This document shows, in pieces, positions 50,701 to 59,000 of a stretch of DNA of 64,000 bases (positions within the stretch are counted from its first letter, which is position 1; every line of letters begins with the position of its first letter). Under the pieces are notes generated by a model. That model made no database searches and was not told the DNA's origin. It saw only the letters and a program-made list of their open reading frames with translations. A program made the position numbers and the translations under genes. The stretch is from positions 1 through 64,000 of the forward strand of contig JASAND010007535.1 of NCBI GenBank assembly GCA_030248195.1. The letters are read 5' to 3'. This stretch comes from Trissonchulus latispiculum. Its lineage: Eukaryota > Nematoda > Enoplea > Enoplida > Ironidae.

Positions 50701-50722
50701 TCTCACAAAAACTGACGATTAA
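23791..50722 (+). CDS. VPS36: VPS36, ESCRT-II complex subunit (complete)
   Basis: Twelve exons join in phase to about 377 aa: 23791-23880, 24292-24360, 24764-24834, 44797-44911, 45139-45204, 45344-45460, 45763-45840, 46082-46216, 47211-47276, 47467-47531, 47741-47902, 50623-50722 (TAA). The protein starts MDRFLWY, with [10 protein letters not shown] in exon 1 and ITW in exon 2, as in the VPS36 GLUE domain (about residues 1-137). The EAP30 winged-helix part follows ([40 protein letters not shown]) and ends [17 protein letters not shown]. Length is close to the usual 380-390 aa. VPS36 binds ubiquitin and phosphoinositide at endosomes and links ESCRT-I to ESCRT-III with SNF8 and VPS25. The GLUE domain is split by a 20-kb intron (24835-44796) full of retroelements. 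All junctions are GT-AG and no frame break is seen. Confidence 0.95.
24565..24704. mobile_element. 140-bp hAT-type MITE with 8-bp TSD
   Basis: CAGGGGCGTATCCAAG at the left and TGGATACGCCCATG at the right, with TGCCTGAC duplicated at 24557-24564 and 24705-24712. It is the same family as 6649-6820 in inverted orientation. It lies in VPS36 intron 2, about 60 bp before exon 3. Confidence 0.9.
25166..25417. repeat. LTR-like repeat, left copy
   Basis: About 250 bp beginning TGTAACGGGTAGCCAGC and ending ACCAACACAATAAC. It is highly similar and in the same orientation as 40446-40698. The gag fragments between the copies are on the minus strand, so this would be the 3' LTR of a minus-strand element spanning about 15.5 kb. 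Flanking 5-mers do not match, so nested rearrangement is likely. Confidence 0.6.
25676..26345 (-). repeat. Retroelement block duplicated at 30148-30870
   Basis: Both blocks start GTTCAGCATACAGTTCATT and share AGATCGGCTGAAGGTGATCA, the GTGCGGCGCTGGGGATCAGA region and a minus-strand reading frame containing [22 protein letters not shown] and [14 protein letters not shown]. The left copy has several small deletions. The encoded peptide is not a family I recognise. Its setting suggests part of the LTR element's coding region or 3' UTR. Confidence 0.6.
26430..27556 (-). pseudogene. Broken gag-like ORF of an LTR retroelement
   Basis: A minus-strand reading frame runs from an ATG at 27556, with frame changes near 27474, 27267 and 26559. 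The N-terminal part is charged and helical ([14 protein letters not shown]). The middle is a disordered Pro/Ser/Asp-rich stretch with a [14 protein letters not shown] basic cluster. The end ([13 protein letters not shown]) is helical. No zinc knuckle is visible here. A gag-like role is inferred from composition and from the capsid-type ORF nearby in the same orientation. The breaks show it is decayed. Confidence 0.45.
27797..28165. mobile_element. MITE with CTGGGCTTATTCTAG termini and 5-bp TSD
   Basis: The ends CTGGGCTTATTCTAG and CTAGAATAAGCCCAG are exact inverted repeats. The flanking duplication is ATACC at 27792-27796 and 28166-28170. The core hairpin is TTCCGGCTTCGCCGGA, and both flanks have long G or C runs. 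It is the same family as 7549-7828. Confidence 0.9.
28280..29266. mobile_element. TTAA-flanked TIR element, copy 1 (about 0.99 kb)
   Basis: It starts TTAAGGTGGTGATTCCTTTT and ends CCAAAGGGAATCACCACCTTAA. TTAA at both edges suggests a piggyBac-type target site. The interior is AT-rich with no transposase frame. Subterminal sequence matches 53494-55718 in inverted orientation and the start of 63141. Confidence 0.85.
29267..29873. other. Unclassified AT-rich retroelement interior
   Basis: It contains TTTTGGCTACCGTCAAAGCA, which also occurs near 26427 inside the left retroelement block, so this stretch probably belongs to the same decayed LTR element. Poly-C at 29641-29652. No supportable ORF. 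Confidence 0.35.
29874..30138. repeat. Second LTR-like repeat, left copy
   Basis: About 265 bp from TGCACACTGCAGCAGTAGGG to TTTTAAACTAGCA, with an internal GCGTGTATAAATC TATA-like string. A same-orientation copy is at 37610-37886. TG/CA edges and paired direct copies suggest LTRs of a second element. No target duplication or primer site was found. Confidence 0.55.
30148..30870 (-). repeat. Retroelement block, better preserved copy
   Basis: This is the partner of 25676-26345. The minus-strand frame at 30854-30555 is open for 99 codons and includes [34 protein letters not shown] and a C-terminal [14 protein letters not shown]. Function is not recognised. Confidence 0.55.
30992..31385 (-). pseudogene. 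Possible downstream gag segment, broken
   Basis: Two overlapping minus-strand frames (31385-31122 and 31321-30992) share the region after the gag knuckle. They look like one reading frame split by small indels. Content is polar, with an acidic [11 protein letters not shown] run near the end. It is not recognised beyond its position. Confidence 0.3.
31430..32484 (-). pseudogene. Ty3/gypsy-type gag remnant with zinc knuckle
   Basis: Minus-strand codons from about 32409 to 31939 encode a capsid-like segment typical of retrotransposon gag (PF03732-like): [20 protein letters not shown], then a W-D-x-L-P turn and [19 protein letters not shown]. Further on, about 31735-31655, lies a CCHC knuckle (C-Y-Y-C-G-x-V-G-H-x4-C) in which the position after CG is a TGA stop. 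A disordered Q/R/S-rich tail follows. The stop and a frame change between capsid and knuckle mark it as a dead copy inside VPS36 intron 3. Confidence 0.75.
32740..32773. repeat. (AAT)n microsatellite at satellite edge
   Basis: A run of AAT repeats directly precedes the first satellite unit. Similar AAT or AATA runs occur at most later unit junctions (33735, 34711, 36203, 37170). Confidence 0.9.
32774..37195. repeat. Tandem satellite of about 975-bp units joined by AATA microsatellites
   Basis: Units start CCTACCGGCATCAACGGGTT and end GGACACAAATGTTGACCGGA plus (AATA)n. U1 is 32774-33747, U2 33748-34722, U3 34723-35397 (short, one subunit missing), U4 35398-36228 (divergent, beginning near GTGTTGCCCACAACTGG), U5 36229-37195. 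Each unit holds two or three subrepeats of about 250 bp with TTTTCAGTTTTTCGGC, TTTCATTTGAGTACCATAT and TCCGGAATTTTCCGG palindromes. A 158-codon open frame at 33269, 34244 and (slightly changed) 36718 arises from this repetition. I do not call it a gene. Confidence 0.88.
37196..37512. repeat. Short tandem of about 80-bp hairpin units with AATA spacers
   Basis: Four units carry GAAACTTAGCCATA followed by an inverted pair GGGTTGTC / GCGACAACCC around a T/A-rich loop. One variant has GTGTTGCCC / GGGCAACAC. Units are separated by (AAAT)n or (AAT)n runs. Confidence 0.85.
37610..37886. repeat. Second LTR-like repeat, right copy
   Basis: Same orientation and over 85 percent similar by eye to 29874-30138, from TGCACACTGCAGCAGTAGGG to CTTTTAAACTAGCA, with GCGTGTATAAATC inside. 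Composite copy D begins 29 bp downstream after a (TA)n run. Confidence 0.55.
37915..40320. mobile_element. Composite hairpin/tandem/foldback element, copy D
   Basis: Colinear with copy B. The palindrome arms are 37915-38098 and 38518-38699, with tip ACAAGAACCAAAAATGCTCC. A tandem array of about 148-bp units (four to five copies, 38780-39390) follows. Then comes a single copy of the 163-bp unit that is repeated in B, then the TCTGCGCAG repeats, and a terminal hairpin at 40295-40320. B and D therefore differ mainly in unit number within their arrays. The left flank is a (TA)n run and the right flank is unrelated to that of B. Confidence 0.78.
40429..40441 (-). other. Primer-binding-site-like sequence next to LTR
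   Basis: The plus strand reads GGCACGGGAACCA, the form of a tRNA 3' end with CCA. On the minus strand TGGTTCCCGTGCC would pair with it. It lies 4 bp inside the LTR at 40446-40698, where a minus-strand element should carry its PBS. Confidence 0.5.
40446..40698. repeat. LTR-like repeat, right copy
   Basis: Begins TGTAACTGGTAACCAGC and ends ACCAACACAATAAC. It pairs with 25166-25417. With the PBS-like site on its left this would be the 5' LTR of a minus-strand element whose gag remnants lie at 26.4-32.5 kb. The element has been heavily invaded by the satellite and copy D. Confidence 0.6.
41628..43960 (-). mobile_element. 5'-truncated CR1/jockey-type non-LTR retrotransposon
   Basis: The minus-strand element ends 3' in a plus-strand (TCTA)n tail near 41630-41648, followed upstream by a short 3' UTR and an intact reverse transcriptase frame. 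The frame stays open beyond its first ATG to about 43960, where similarity to the surrounding foldback ends abruptly. The endonuclease domain is missing. Short microsatellite 3' tails and 5' truncation are normal for CR1-like elements. Confidence 0.8.
41742..43811 (-). CDS. Reverse transcriptase of a CR1/jockey-like element
   Basis: A 689-codon open frame without a break. It contains, in order, a Pro-x-W-K segment ([17 protein letters not shown]), [34 protein letters not shown] and LYADDAKLF, which is the catalytic YADD. The C-terminal part has [15 protein letters not shown] and WNSLDSDVV, typical of CR1/jockey-type ORF2 tails. The N-terminal endonuclease is absent, because the element is 5' truncated and the frame continues open upstream without a start. 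It lies antisense in VPS36 intron 3. The intact frame points to fairly recent insertion. Confidence 0.85.
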   Translation of the reverse strand: MNSSLEVDQMWEIFRTKIWECLDLFVPICSLTNNDCFWSVSTIKLHKRQMRLHKKFKRNPCNRNRHTWLMAARSARLAKRKDLHRREQNFLLNPCDNKFWRYVRSKLQNSAEIPLMIKDGNPVLENLDKAEHFNTYFSSVFTQDDGKRLTNLTVPTNFHDYVNFPPEVVERHLKSMPPKLSFGPDGIPQLIFHKLSTSLAFPLSIIYTKSFQVGILPSEWKIAKIVPVHKKGARSIFEHYRPISLLCSSGKGMESVVADSLSTFLERSNLLASSQFGFRKGKSTVTQLLETHNIWTKSLENADNIDTIFLDLAKAFDTVPHTKLAQILGSVGITGKLLAWLKAYLNNRTQFVELDGCKSSIKEVVSGVPQGSLLGPLLFLVYINDLSKILKYLSIRLYADDAKLFLSFSKNNMCQTLIQDDLTRILAWIKERQLSIAFNKCFVMHLGYANPLYSYNFGPHELETVTQFKDLGDTVTSKLSTFCHCLHIATAASQKIGLLFTVFHTRETNFLLKMYKSYIRPVLEYCSEVWSPHYLQEINVLEKVQRRFTKRLPGLKNMTYLQRLEFLKLKSLEERRIEKDLIMVYKIINNLVDLNFADYFAYNTYSATRGHPFKLLVSRSRLAVRKNFFSNRIVSIWNSLDSDVVCTSSLSDFKNKLNNTSLFHFVRGRGLVAGQSAHPIPNRPLYAVN
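46634..47013. mobile_element. TIR element with CASGGGCCAGTTTCATAAAA ends
   Basis: The left end is CAGGGGCCAGTTTCATAAAA followed by a GTCGAGTCGTCGAGTCGAGTA cluster. The right end is CTCGACGACTCGTAGACTCG followed by TTTTATGAAACTGGCCCCAG. A lone end of the same family (ATGAAACTGGCCCCTGG) is at 50476-50492. The flanking duplication is unclear. It lies in VPS36 intron 8. Confidence 0.7.
48223..50168. mobile_element. 1.95-kb TIR element with CAGG-CTGTTGCG ends and 6-bp TSD
   Basis: Left CAGGCCTGTTGCGGTTCC and inverted right CAGGGCTGTTGCGCGG, with TTATTG at 48217-48222 and 50169-50174. Subterminal TTCCTATTTTTTCCTATTTT repeats occur near both ends. A direct duplication of about 76 bp (ACCACCGTACGTCTAATTC...) at 49808-49960 lies inside. 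No transposase is seen. It occupies most of VPS36 intron 11. Confidence 0.75.
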
Positions 50723-50798
50723 TTATTTTATGAAATGTATTTATCGTGAGTAAACTAATGGTGTTTGTTGTAGTCGGCTAATAGACTGGTGTAAAAAT

Positions 50799-51116
50799 CT
50801 GGGTTGTCTTTAGTCTTTAGTAGCGCCCCACCCCCACGTTTTGGGCTTCCCCCCACTCACTATAAGGTGCCCAGAATATGCCAAATTTTAAGGATTTTTG
50901 GTCAGAATTTTCAAAATTTTTCCGGCTTCGTCGAAATTTCTTGGTCAAAAATCGTCTATTTTGCTACTAAAATTTGATTTTTGAGCACTTTCGAACATAA
51001 TCGTACGATAATAATAGAATACACGATAGATAGAACATAATAGAAAACACGATTTTTACGGTATTTTTAGCATTTTTAACCAATTTTATCTCCCCACTTG
51101 TGTAGAGAAAACCCAG
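50799..51116. mobile_element. Degraded CTGGGTT MITE (Cys-free, CCGG-hairpin family)
   Basis: The ends CTGGGTTGTCTTTAG and GTAGAGAAAACCCAG are inverted. The interior matches 8507-8913 (AAGGTGCCCAGAATATGCC, TTTTTCCGGCTTCGTCG). The core hairpin is disrupted and no target duplication remains. It lies just downstream of VPS36. Confidence 0.65.
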
Positions 51117-51340
51117 TAGGTTACGTAATAGGAGATGTTGCGTGTTGATATCGTGTACGATGGACTGAGCGTGACTTAATTCTGTCAGGGTCTACCAGGA
51201 ATCACTGTAGCAATGTTGTACACTGCTTTGAACGAAGCATTCAGCTTTAACCAAGAGTACATAATACATGAGAGTCATAATCACTCCAAAACCGTCACGT
51301 GAAGTAGGTAGGTACAACGCTGTGCTAACTTTGCTCGTTT

Positions 51341-52304
51341 CTAGTTAAGAGTGGGTGCGATTGCACTCGCACTAACCTTCCCACCAGACACGGTTATTAG
51401 TTTGAATCTAGTCTTGATCTTTGCAAGACTAGAAGGCATGAACATTTTGCGAACATCAGTGCTGAATGCGATGTAGACGAACGGATTTATGGCACTGTTA
51501 GCTAGGGCGGATAATCCCAGCAGCATTTCTCCGGATTCAGTAGAGATGAATCCGTTGGCGCTCAGCCAAATGCTGGACCAATAGGACACCACATAGCTGA
51601 TATGTGCCAGACATATTATCCCAAACTGAGCCACTAATCTCCGTTCCTTGGCTGCAGCGGTGCTTCCGACAGCCTTAAGTCGAACAAGGATCGCGGTATA
51701 AATCAGAACCAATAGAATGGTGAGAGCAATGGACTTGACCATCTGATAGGTTACTTACTGTCCAACCCTCCAATTCCGCGCTCACGCCTGCACCGCAGAT
51801 CCAACGGTAGGTGATCCCATTGGGATAAAAGATGCATCCAATCGCGTACATCCCAGACGTGGTTACCACCGACATGCACATGCAGACGGCAATGATCATA
51901 TTTGACTGTTTATTGGTAAAGTAGACCGTATACTTTTGCAGGGCCACTACCGCAATCAATCGATTAAGTCCCACCCCGACAATTAGCTCCAGTACAGACC
52001 AGGCGGAAAAGTTAGTAATGTAGCCGCCGATTGCGATATAGACTTTTGAAATGCTCTCAACCCCCAGCATGACAGTGACATCAGCAAGGGTAATCTGCTG
52101 ACAGAGATAAATGCAATCGAAAACACCAAGTCCCAAAGCCAGTCGATAGAATGGATTGTCGAAGTGCGTTTTTCGGTGCTTGCAAAAAATGAAACAAACT
52201 CTCAGATAAACGACCAGAGAGATCGCGACTAAACATGATGCAAAGATTTGGTATCTTGCGACACTTTTGGCAAAACTTTCATTGGTTGTATTTGACTGAT
52301 TCAT
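51341..52304 (-). CDS. Class A-like G protein-coupled receptor with mini-intron or frameshift
   Basis: Minus-strand exon 52304-51759 (182 codons) encodes an N-terminus with sites NQS, NTT and NES, then TM1-TM4: NPFYRLALGLGVFDCIYL in TM2, GLNRLIAVV after TM3 where DRY would stand. The second frame, 51742-51341, supplies TM5-TM7 with SAINPFVYIAFSTDVRKMF, an NPxxY variant. Joining needs removal of 16 nt (51743-51758, GTAAGT...CAG) or 43 nt (51743-51785, GTGAGC...CAG). Both restore frame and give about 315 or 306 aa, a normal size. A single-base indel is the alternative. The DRY-less pattern and NPFYR resemble nematode-type serpentine receptors, but ligand and subfamily are unknown. It converges with VPS36. 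Confidence 0.75.
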
Positions 52305-53049
52305 TAGGAATGATCGGCTCGAAAGTGGTCAATGAAATCAAATCTAATACCTAATATCTCATAAAAGACGGATTGTTGCTTTGGTTACTGCGTTGGCGGA
52401 AAACAATAAATTGCTCAGACGACATTTCAATTTCCAGTAGAGAGGGCTGTTTTGATGAAAATGCAATTTTTAATTGTTTGTTATGAAGTTTCGCTATCCC
52501 ATTTCACACAAAACCAGAGAAATTGTTTGCGCGACTTTATCCTTATCTTATGGATAAATAGGTAATATATATAATCACAGTAATCCACTGACAAACTCAT
52601 TTTCCCCTCCATAATAGTTTCAAATCCATTTCCCATTTTAACATCTATAATTAGTTAACCCATCAACCTGAGTAGGTATCTAACAGTTGACAGTATTAAG
52701 CCTTGTGTTGGACTGGACAGACAAAAGGTTGTTTTTAGTTATGGCAATTAACGTTAGCCAATAAAATTTAGTCTAAAGCGCAAAAATGATGAACAATCGA
52801 TTGAATAAGAATTGAGCTTATACCAATTAGTGTTGTTAACCTAGCGCGTGGGAAACGACCAGTCCACAGCAGAACTCAGCCTCATAGCTGACTGGCTGGC
52901 CTTTTCAGCAAGCCCTTGTGTATGTATGACACGATTGCCTGTCTGTATTACAGCAGTTTTCAACACAATTGACATAAAATCTGTAAAATCTGCAAAATTG
53001 ACATGAAAGTCTCATCAGTAAAATTAAAATTGAATTGTGAAAAATGTAG
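52305..53049. other. Intergenic between GPCR and CHK gene
   Basis: AT-rich sequence that should hold the GPCR promoter and the CHK 3' flank, since both genes are on the minus strand. I see no repeat or exon. Confidence 0.5.
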
Positions 53050-56000
53050 TTATTCCGCGGATAAGGCATCTTGAACGGCGCACGCGGCTCGCCAGATCAG
53101 TCCTCTACGCTGTTCTGGCAAGATCTCGCTGAAATTTCCTAGAAAGCCCGGCGCCAGATGCAGCCATAGGGCGGCGTGTCCCATCGTTTCTCGATAAAAT
53201 CGTTCAATTTGAGCAAAGGTAAACGGTATCGCTTTATCTGAAAAACAAAAGGTCGGGATATCGCTGACAAAGCTGTACAGATTACGGTTGAAACCTTGGA
53301 AAAATTATTCTGCCGTGTATTGTTTCATAGCTTTCAAAACTAATACTCAAATCGAACAACATAACATTTAGGTAGGTAATTAATTTTTTCGAAAGGTGCA
53401 CGGAATTGCACAAGGCACTGGACATTTGCAGAATCCAAACCAGGACGGCCATGTATGTACACACGAGACCGTGTGCTCAATTAGGCAATCGACTTAAGGT
53501 GGTGATTCCATTTGGAGACATCAACTTTGAACCATGATTACTCATTCACTACTTGGAGTTAAGAAGTCATTTTTATATCAAAATGAAGCTTAATATTTTC
53601 TCTTTCTAATAAATAGAATGAAGAGTTGCTCTATAAGCTTTATTTTGGATCTGATCCTGCACGTCGAATCTAGTGGTGGCTGTTACAGATAAGTTTTTAG
53701 AACTTAAAATTATTTTGCGCGTTTTTGTGAGATTCAAATAAAAATCATAGAAATTAGACAGTAGTACAAAATGAAACTTAAAATTTTAGTCTGTAGTTTA
53801 GTAAATAATCCTGATGTGATCCAACAAAGCAAATATCTTTGAGAAATCAGGAATCTTGTAATTTTGTATTCTACTCTTTAATCTTTAGTCCAGAGGCAAA
53901 TCAAATGAGATGTGCTTTTGTAAAGCGATAAAGAATTTTTATAGGGAATTGAACACAACTACCAGTTTATTTTTGGCTGTATTGGATTGTTTGAATATGT
54001 GAACGCAAAATATGGAAACTGGTTGTCAAAATATTTCCAAATCTCTGTTATCTGTAATATGGATTCAAATATGTATCAATGGGTTTGTATTAACAATATA
54101 GGGTCAAAAAAGGTAAACAAATTTAACTTTAAATTATATTTTCATTTCAAATCCAGCAACAAAAATTCTGAGATGACATCTTTATAGGCATTGTAGATTT
54201 ATGTACAAAATGTCTAATGTCTAATGTCTAATGCTAATGTCACCATTATAGTTAATTATAGCTGATGACTACAGACCTATGTTGATTGATATCTAGTAAG
54301 CTTGGGTGCGGGTGGTTTTGGCAATATGCTTGGGGGTGAAAAAGGTCCCCCGGGTTTATTGCCAATCTATCTGCACCTTTTCAGCAGAAACAAACTATAG
54401 TGAGATTTATCTAATTGCAGCACGAATCTCAGCGTGTGTTATGTATCTCAGTGTTCACTAAGCCATTTATTTTTCTTGTTTTTAAAATAAATACACTTCT
54501 ACATGGAAGGCAGTTTTCCAATCTATCCTATTTGAGAGCTCGCCCCTTTTTCTGCAGTCACCTTTTCTTGAAGGCTTTGCGAGCAAACCAGACTAGGTTT
54601 CTGCCGTCCTAGTCATTGTCACGCGGGGGGCAGTTGTCGTCGGATAAACGACGACAGCTACCTTGGGGGTGACTGAGGCTATTTCAGCAGTGCTGACCCT
54701 GGCCAATAACCGCATGTCAGTCTGGCTTGGGGGCCTTGTTTTCTGTCCTTGGCCTTCGCTTCTCCGCTTCTTCTTGACTGCCTTTCAGTAGTCGGCGGAG
54801 AGCAGCATCTATCGGGTCTCCTTTTGTACCCAACGATGCTAGGCCAAACACAAAAAATAGAATGAAGTTAATTTTGGATTTCGAAAAACTTTTTAATGGA
54901 TTTTTGAAGAAGTGCAATTTTTCAGATTTTTTTGCAGTCTGAAGTAAATTTTTTAGAGAGACATTGAGTATATCATTCGATACTTAATATCAAATACCTG
55001 GGGACCCTTTTTTAGTTGTTAAGAAATCGCTCTTTGTAATGAAGAAATTAGCAAAACTGTATCCAAAACCTGGATTTTGCCTGCTTTTTCCAACTTTGGC
55101 AAGCACACTAGCTAGAAAGCAGCAATCGGGGCAACTAAAAAAGGGTCCCGGGGTATTCTTGTGTAAAATACGTCTGTTAAGTGGGAACCCTCTAGCATGC
55201 ATACTAGATGCTGCACGATCGGTGGAAAAATAAGTCTTGTTTATGCAAAAACTACATTTTTTATGATAGCAGCCTGTAGGATACCCGTTGGAAGATGATT
55301 ATGCCTCAGATAATTGGCACTTGTGGGACCTTCAAATTGACGCCCTTAGTTTAGTTATACTGCATAGCTCAAGAGACAAGTGATTATTTGATTTCTGCAA
55401 AAATGACAAGTTTTGGACTCCAAAATAAGAAAATTGGTAATACCTCACGATAGCAAAAAGCTAGAAAGTTACTTTAAAAAGCAAAAGTGTAGAGCACAAC
55501 AAGACATTTCAAATGAACATAATTAGGGTTTTGCAGCTGTTGTCTAGCTGTCAGAAATCGGTAAAAACTGCCCTGAACGGAGACGTCGAAGTTTTGAAGC
55601 AGGATTGAGCGGAGGGTGTTAGAATGTTAAAAGGACTTTTTTGGAAGGTTTCATCAAATTTGATCTTGATTTGGGCCGTCAATCAACAATGCATGCCCAA
55701 AAGGAATCACCACCTTAAATCAATTAAAACTCAATCGAAATTAAAATCGAAACTCAATTAGACAACCTTTACCCTTCGGGAGATACTGTTGCAAAGCAGA
55801 ATAGAAATGCTTCAAGAGGGATCGTTCTTGACTGCGTCTGAGATCAGGCTGAAGACTGTAGACAAGAAATCGACTCAGATCCTCGCCTGGTGATCCAGCA
55901 TGGGCATCCTGCCAGTCACAGAAGCCCCACAAATCCTCACTCGCCTCTCCTAAAATAATTTCTACTTAAATGATTCAAGTTTGTCCAGTATCAGCAGTCA

Positions 56001-59000
56001 GAAAGGTTGAAATCAGCGAAATAAACTAATCCGCAGGATAGCTGAGTTGGTTGAGATGGGATATCGAACTATGGATCAGCTAACTCTGTGGTTCGATCTC
56101 CACTCTGGAGAATTTTCATCTCATTTATTGCTCTATTGTAATAATTTATTCGTATAACTAATTCTCCGATAAAATCACAAAATTTCCGTAATGCTATAGT
56201 GAAATATAGCGTTGCGTTTCGGCTCCTGAGGACAGCACAGCATCTCTGCTGGGTTGTATAAAATTGCTCGAGGGACTCTGATATTCGTACAGTGAACCCC
56301 ATGCATTCGTGCTGGGACAACGGAATTTCGGATAAGTCGAGCGCCTCAGTGGTCAAGTCGTCCGACCGATGCCTCCACGTGGAGCAACGTGGGCGGACAG
56401 TTAGTTCAGTGGCGGGCTAGCTGTCTGGCGAAGTAGGCGGGCGCAAAACCCCCTTCACCAAAGGAGTCTGGTGGGGCGCAGTCTGTCTCGAACTGCGTCT
56501 CTACAAAGTGCTGGACTGTTTCTTTGGAGTTGGGAGAAAGCGGGTAATCGGCGCTATAACCGATCAAGAGACTAGTGGGTGACAAACCACGATAAAAAGT
56601 CCTGAAATGGTGGTGGCCATCCCCCGTTCAGCGATGGAAACCTCCACGTTGCGTCTCTTCACCATCCGGCGCTGCGTGGTGGAGGTAGAAGGAGGAACTG
56701 CGAGGAGGAGATCAGGCCCCTTGGGCTTTCAGTCACGACTCACCGACGAGTGGACACGCTCTGGCTGATCGCTAACCTGATCCCCAGCTATGGGCAAATA
56801 GCAGCCTCCAGGACTGGCGCCCCTGGTTGTATCCCAGCCAGAAACTGTTCCATGAATAAGTATGCCAAATAGGGAGCCCTACTTTCACCATTGCTGTTCA
56901 ATCTTGTACTCGACATGGTACTACGGAAGGCGCTTGAGGGCTGTAATGGTGTATGGATGGGCCAAGGAGAGAGTCTAACTGACCTCGACTACGCAGATGA
57001 TATCGCTTTGCTCGCTGAGTCATCTGCAGACCTAAACCTGATGATTGACAGGTTGGACTACTATGCTTCTACCGTTGGCCTTCTGATCAGCTCAGAAAAG
57101 ACTAAAGTAGTCCGGTCAGCTTCGGCTGACCAAGCTCCAATTCTGCTGAGAGGTCAAGCGTTAGAGTATGTTGATGAATTCTGCTATCTGGGCAGCTTTG
57201 TCAGGGCCGATGGAAACCCCACTCAAGAAATTAGATCTAGAATCGCCAAGGCCGAAAACGCATTTTCCACCTTGACGGACTGCCTGTGGACAGACGACAG
57301 AGTAAACCTGCGTACCAAGGTAAAGGTCTACCTGGCTGCGATCCGACCAGTCCTACTTTATGCGTGCGAAACGTGGCCAATCAAAGTGAATGACTTGGCT
57401 CGGCTTCAAGCCTTTGAATTTCGTTGCTGGCGACGAATGCTTAACATCAGCTACCGTGACAGGATTACCAACCGGGAAGTGATAACCCGGATTCGTGCTG
57501 GTCCACTGTGCTCTCAAGAAGTACAACGTCGTCGTCTAAGATACCTTGGCCATATACTACGCAGGCCCACCCCTTTTCCAGCGAGAAGAGCACTGTTGGC
57601 AGACCCTCCTCCTCACTGGAGACGCCCACGTGGCGGTACGCGGATGACGTGGCAAAGGACGATCCAGAAGGACCTGTCGTGCCTGGCGCTCCACCACATT
57701 TATCGATTCTGGTCGTCGCAATGGAAGACTGTACTCGCTGACCTTGCCATGGACAGGCATCAATGGACAGTCATGGTGAATTCTATCCTTGGAACAGCGG
57801 AGGGTCCTGTTTAGGCCTCCATATAAGCAAGTAAGCAAAGTATAGTGAAATTGCGTTATTTAATGATCTGTTCTTTGCGGTAAGGCAGCTTTATGGAAAT
57901 GTGACCCATCACAAGCAATATACTGGCGATGAAAAAATTACTGCTTCCATTTACCGTTATCTCCTTTCTTGAACAGTATATTGTTTGGCCACAAGTCGCC
58001 ATGAACTAGAACTTGATCTGTAGGATCTTCTGGGATCAGAGAGGCCACAATACGTTCTACATCATAGATCTGATCGATCATGTCTTTACTAACCTAAAAC
58101 GACTCGTTTCGCAAAGCTTCAGGTTAAGCTGTAGACTAAATTCCAATATTGGATTTGCTAGAATTCTGAAAGGGAATGGATGGTGGTGCTGCAGCAGCTC
58201 TGAGAAGGAGCAATCAAGATAGCAAAAAAGATATTGCTCTGCCAGGGATCGAACTATTAGGTAACCTAGCAATCTACAGCTACATACATTAGAAATTTAA
58301 TCACAAAATTATATCTTGATTCTACATTCAACTTATGTAAAGCCCGGTTCACGATGAAGTGCTTTGTGCTTTGTCTCCTGTGCTTTGTACTTTGTCTCCT
58401 GTGCTTTGTGCCTTGTCTCCTGTGCTTTGTGCTTTGTCTCCTGTGCTTTGTGCTTTGTGCTCGGGACGGGAGACAGTGCTTTATGCTTTGTGCTCAGGAG
58501 ACAGAAAACAATTGATTCATGATGAGAAAGCACAATATCAAAAGCACTGGTCACGTAAGTAAGTTTGGACGGTATTCAATACTTAGATGTTTTAAAAAAC
58601 GTTAACAGGAGTTTTAAATTTTAAGTTCTAGATAATATAATATAATTTAATAATAATAAAGATCATTAATAATGATTAAATTTTTGCACGAAGTCCTAAT
58701 TTGTTCACAATAGCTATATAATTCATGATAATTATTGATTACGTATTTATGCTATCAAAAATTTATTTTTGTCGTATTTCGTCCAAATAAGTTTTAATTC
58801 AACATTGAGAATATTTTAGTACTCATGTAACGCCCAGTTTCAGTTTTCGACCAATCAGCATAGAGCAAGGCTTATTTTGATTGGAAAGCACTGAAAGCAC
58901 AACTCAAAATGTTTGACATTGTCAAACATTCCCAATGCACACCAAAAGTACAAAAGCACAAAGCACACCATCGTGAACCGGGCTTAGCTTTACTTTAAAT

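Noticed and set aside
56039..56105. Functional tRNA gene
   Set aside because: The A and B boxes are present but I could not pair a credible acceptor stem and anticodon arm by eye.
58333..58562. Repetitive Cys-Ala-Leu-Ser-Pro-Val-Leu open frame on the plus strand, and a Lys/Gln/Glu-rich one on the minus strand
   Set aside because: Both are translations of the TGTGCTTTGTCTCC micro-repeat array inside a TIR element.
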